NCBI GenBank assembly: GCA_008973525.1
Contig: WACJ01000314.1
Span: forward strand, 248,001-312,000
Direction of reading: 5' to 3'
Length of the DNA stretch: 64,000 nt
DNA from: Stenopsyche tienmushanensis
Lineage: Eukaryota > Arthropoda > Insecta > Trichoptera > Stenopsychidae
Shown in pieces: positions 60,501 to 64,000 of this stretch; position 1 is the stretch's first letter, and every line of letters starts with the position of its first letter. The notes below the pieces were generated by a model. It worked only from the letters and a program-made list of their open reading frames with translations, ran no database searches and was not told the origin of the DNA. Both the position numbers and the translations under genes were made by a program.

Positions 60501-60980
60501 ACCAAAAAAGATACCGATGCATAGATCCAGGCAAAAAAGACAGCACGAATTCACGAGATGTCTTTTAGCAATCAATAATATTGTATTGATAGTCCTAAAG
60601 GCTCAAATGACCTACGATACATATCAAATGCATAACTAGACCGTTAAGAAAGCTAAAACTGTAAGGTCCGACAACGGGAGCAAATACAGAAACAGAGAAT
60701 TCCAAAGCTTTTATTTAAGTACAGCACCAAACGACTGTACCACATTCGCCTAAACATAATGGCATAGCTGAAAGGATGAATACAACCTTTGTGGAAAAAG
60801 CGAAATGCTCATTATATGATGCGATATGCAGGAAACCAAAAAAGATACCGATGCATAGATCCAGTCAAAAAAGACATCACGAACTCACGAGATGTCCAAA
60901 GCTGTTATTTAAGTACAGCACCAAACGACTGTACCACATTCGCCTCAACAAAATAGCATAGCTGAAAGGATGAATACAAC
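54511..60980 (+). repeat. 194-bp satellite, block 2
   Basis: Continues the unit interrupted at 52029 and runs to the second LTR element. From a virtual unit start at 54504 to 60969 the length is exactly 29 units, 23 short and 6 long (long ones at 54698, 55226, 55948, 57446, 59914, 60442). The part after about 57040 repeats 48089-52029. Confidence 0.97.
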
Positions 60981-63461
60981 TGTTGCGTGGACCAAAATGT
61001 TCTGTCGTCGACAGTTTGGTCGGCCTTAAGCTGGCCATACTTTTTGCTGTTAAGACCCGCCGCGGACTAACCGTTAGGCGGGCAACCAAAAAGTCTTAAC
61101 GAAGTTGCAGCCTTGGGAGGCGGTCGACGGACATTTTGGGCCCGCATGCATCGCCCCGCATGGAGGCCACGTGCCTCGCAATCTTCGAAGTCGTGGTTAA
61201 ATAATTGAAGACTTTCATTCATTATCCTCATATCCCGTCATGGAGCATTCCCCTCGTCGCCGCTCGACAGCCTGACAGCCGTCGTCGATCCAGCGGATCA
61301 AAGAACTCTGCGCCCCCTCGCCTAGTTAGAGGGCGCGTCCGCCGCTGTTCGGGCTCCGGCGGCCGGCGTTGCGGCCGGCGCTTTGCGCCCGCGGCGCGGC
61401 CGTCTGGGCCGCCCGAGATACGCCGCGGCGGTTGGCAGCCGTGGCGGCAGCGGCGTTGGTGCTGTGTTGGGGGCTCGCGAAGCGCGGCGCCCCCGTCGTA
61501 TGCAACAATGGTGTCAGAAAAGTGGAATCCGGGACGACGACACCATAAGAACGACGATGAAGGGAAACAGAAACATCATGGCGCGAAGAGTGAGGTTAGG
61601 ATACCACCGGCTTGTGCGGCCATTTTGTAAAAATCAGCTGTGAGTATGACGCGCGGAACATCGACGCGCCGGCACCGGCGTATTGGTTGGAGACGATGCG
61701 GTGCGATTTAGAGGATCGCCAGGAATGCGGTCCGTCGCCCCATCATCCACGAGGAAGTTGAGGCGTCATGGAGACGCTCACTTCCGACCGACCACGCGGT
61801 AGCTGCTGAAGGCGAAGCACCTTCGGAGAGATGTCGACATCGGAAGTCGCTCGGGCTTCCAATAGCTCTAGCTGGAGCCACTACAGCTCATCGTCACCGT
61901 GATACGTAAAATTGTTTTGATTCAGTTCACAGTGGAGTTGTTGTGACATTCCATACAGTGTCGTGCATTTGACAGTTCTAGGTTAAGACTTTATGTTTGA
62001 CAGTTGACGTTTCATAGTGATGTGTGTTGGAGATGATTATCCTCACGTTTAAACTAGTTTTTAGTAATTCTGAATGTAAATGTAACGCCATATTTCTAAT
62101 CATTAATTTTTATATGTTTCAGAGACAACCCCGGGGAACGAATCCTCTATTCGTTTTAGGTTAAGAAGCTGTTGTTGTCGTCGCTTTTGTTTGATCTTTA
62201 TAAGCTTCACGTAAGTGTGTCGTAATTGTTATGAAGCAAGTCATTGATGTTGTTGAATTGTATGAATAAGGTCGTCGGAGAACCATGGTTCGTGAAGTAT
62301 TTATTGTGAGCCGCAATGCTTTGAACCAGGCGCTGGCGAGCTGGTGATGCCGTCAGGCTGGTAGCATGTGGCGTAATGGTATTTGAATAGAAGCAACAAT
62401 AGACGCTGGCGACGGGAAATCCGCTGCGATAATTGTTATGGGTCTTTCAGATCAGGGCGGATCGAACCACCTCGGTGGATTTGATCGCTGCCTTCCCTAT
62501 CCTATCGAGAGGCACCGTCGTGACCGGTGAAGTAGGGTTGGCAGCCGAAACTTTCAGTTTCGCGCAGTAATGTGATACTTCACGTACCAAGGGGTATCTC
62601 GACGAAGTTAACTAAATAAAGTTAAATTAGATTGGTTACGACACAGGATGGCGACGACAATGACAAGCTGCTTGGGGGATGTTTAGTTTTGTTATTATTG
62701 TTTGAATATGTACAAATTGGTTAATACTTGTGATTTAATTGTTTATGTTTAATTGTTACTAGTAATTAAGAGTATAGAATAGAATCGTTCAACCAAAAGG
62801 ATAATATCTTGTTAAGAAATCTCTTTGGCGTTGCTTTATATTTGAATGCTCTATGTAAACTGTAAGACTGAAAAATAAATATGCGAACGATTGTGAGACA
62901 CGTGGTGTTTGACTCGGGACGAGTCAACCCTTAAGTCAAGGGGAGTGTTGCGTGGACCAAAATGTTCTGTCGTCGACAGTTTGGTCGGCCTTAAGCTGGC
63001 CATACTTTTTGCTGTTAAGACCCGCCGCGGACTAACCGTTAGGCGGGCAACCAAAAAGTCTTAACGAAGTTGCAGCCTTGGGAGGCGGTCGACGGACATT
63101 TTGGGCCCGCACGCATCGCCCCGCATGGAGGCCACGTGCCTCGCAATCTTCGAAGTCGTGGTTAAATAATTGAAGACTTTCATTCATTATCCTCATATCC
63201 CGTCAGTGGAGTTTTCCCCTCGTCGCTGCTCGACAGCCTGACACGCGTCGTCGATCCAGCGGATCAAAGAACTCTGCGCCCCCTCGCCTAGTTAGGGGGC
63301 GCGTCCGCCGCTGTTCGGGCTCCGGCGGCCGGCGTTGCGGCCGGCGCTTTGCGCCCGCGGCGCGGCCGTCTGGGCCGTCCGAGATACGCCGCGGCGGTTG
63401 GTAGCCGTGGCGGCAGCGGCGTTGGGGGCTCGCGAAGCGCGGCCCCCCCTCGTATGCAACA
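60981..63461 (+). mobile_element. Non-coding gypsy-like LTR element, copy 2
   Basis: Same ends, primer site (61509), purine tract and flanking CAAC as copy 1, displaced by 8951. LTRs at 60981-61507 and 62946-63461. Because flanking array is shared too, this copy arose by segmental duplication and not by a second insertion. Confidence 0.92.
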
Positions 63462-64000
63462 CAACCTTTGTGGAAACAGCGAAATGCTCATTATATGATG
63501 CGATATGCAGGAAACCAAAAAAGATACCGATGCATAGATCCAGTCAAAAAAGACAGCACGAATTCACGAGATGTCCAAAGCTGTTATTTAAGTACAGCAC
63601 CAAACGACTGTACCACATTCGCCTCAACATAATGGCATAGCTGAAAGGATGAATACAACCTTTGTGGAAACAGCGAAATGCTCATTATATGATGCGATAT
63701 GCAGGAAACCAAAAAAGATACCGATGCATAGATCCAGTCAAAAAAGACAGCACGAATTCACGAGATGTCTTTTAGCAATCAATAATATTGTATTGATAGT
63801 CCTAAAGGCTCAAATGACCTACGATACATATCAAATGCATAACTAGACCGTTAAGAAAGCTAAAACTGTAAGGTCCGACAACGGGAGCAAATACAGAAAC
63901 AGAGAATTCCAAAGCTTTTATTTAAGTACAGCACCAAACGACTGTACCACATTCGCCTCAACATAATGGCATAGCTGAAAGGATGAATACAACCTTTGTG
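63462..64000 (+). repeat. 194-bp satellite, block 3 (cut by window end)
   Basis: The unit interrupted by the second LTR element, a long unit at 63649, and the first 18 bases of the next at 63983. Confidence 0.95.

Larger units (their letters stand above)
57040..64000. repeat. 8951-bp tandem segmental repeat, copy 2 (runs off window)
   Basis: 6961 bp of the second copy are inside the window, with no difference from copy 1 found in the stretches compared, including the LTR element and the long/short unit order. Confidence 0.93.

Noticed and set aside
43807..63846. Dozens of near-identical 61-65-codon open frames as a tandem gene family
   Set aside because: They are slices of copia integrase repeated with the satellite unit, restart with each unit and carry no complete domain.
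43613..64000. CRISPR-like regular repeats
   Set aside because: Units abut without spacers, are 194-398 bp long and lie in a eukaryotic genome.

Overview
The window is eukaryotic, AT-rich and dominated by transposons. An arthropod, probably an insect, fits best: the element mix is hAT, pogo/Tigger, mariner, Jockey- and R1-like non-LTR elements, a copia element with the copia-type internal tRNA-iMet primer site, and a gypsy-like LTR element. The only intact gene I can support is a single-exon DEAD-box helicase, eIF4A3 (27569-28813, +).

Layout. 1-11300: a graveyard of DNA transposon pieces (hAT, pogo, mariner), including one complete short hAT copy with a perfect 8-bp target duplication (7177-8104). 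11309-21088: a Buster-type hAT whose transposase reading frame is split by a 6.3-kb insertion (12635-18962) flanked by a 12-bp duplication. That insertion carries 12 complete copies plus a partial copy of a 398-bp tandem repeat. 21421-22394: a foldback MITE with a hAT copy inserted in its terminal repeat. 25030-26790: a minus-strand non-LTR reverse transcriptase fragment fused to a hAT remnant. 27569-28813: eIF4A3. 28814-36700: AT-rich sequence with a tRNA-like SINE head, a palindromic MITE, bidirectional poly(A) signals, splice-like signals on the minus strand and three copies of a hairpin motif. 37080-40680: two minus-strand non-LTR retrotransposon remnants.

40687-64000 is one connected story. 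A copia element (LTR, primer site, gag, protease) is broken by a hAT with a perfect target duplication in gag and by an R1-like 3' end with a poly(A) tail. Its integrase segment then passes directly into a tandem array of 194-bp units (with a 334-bp variant) that fills almost all the rest of the window. A gypsy-like non-coding LTR element is inserted in that array, and a block of 8951 bp containing array plus LTR element is repeated in tandem with no difference found where I compared it.

The window therefore shows little gene cooperation. It is mostly a record of nested insertions, which can be ordered by their target duplications, and of two independent births of tandem repeats from or within mobile elements. 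Product calls rest on motifs read by eye; no database search was run.
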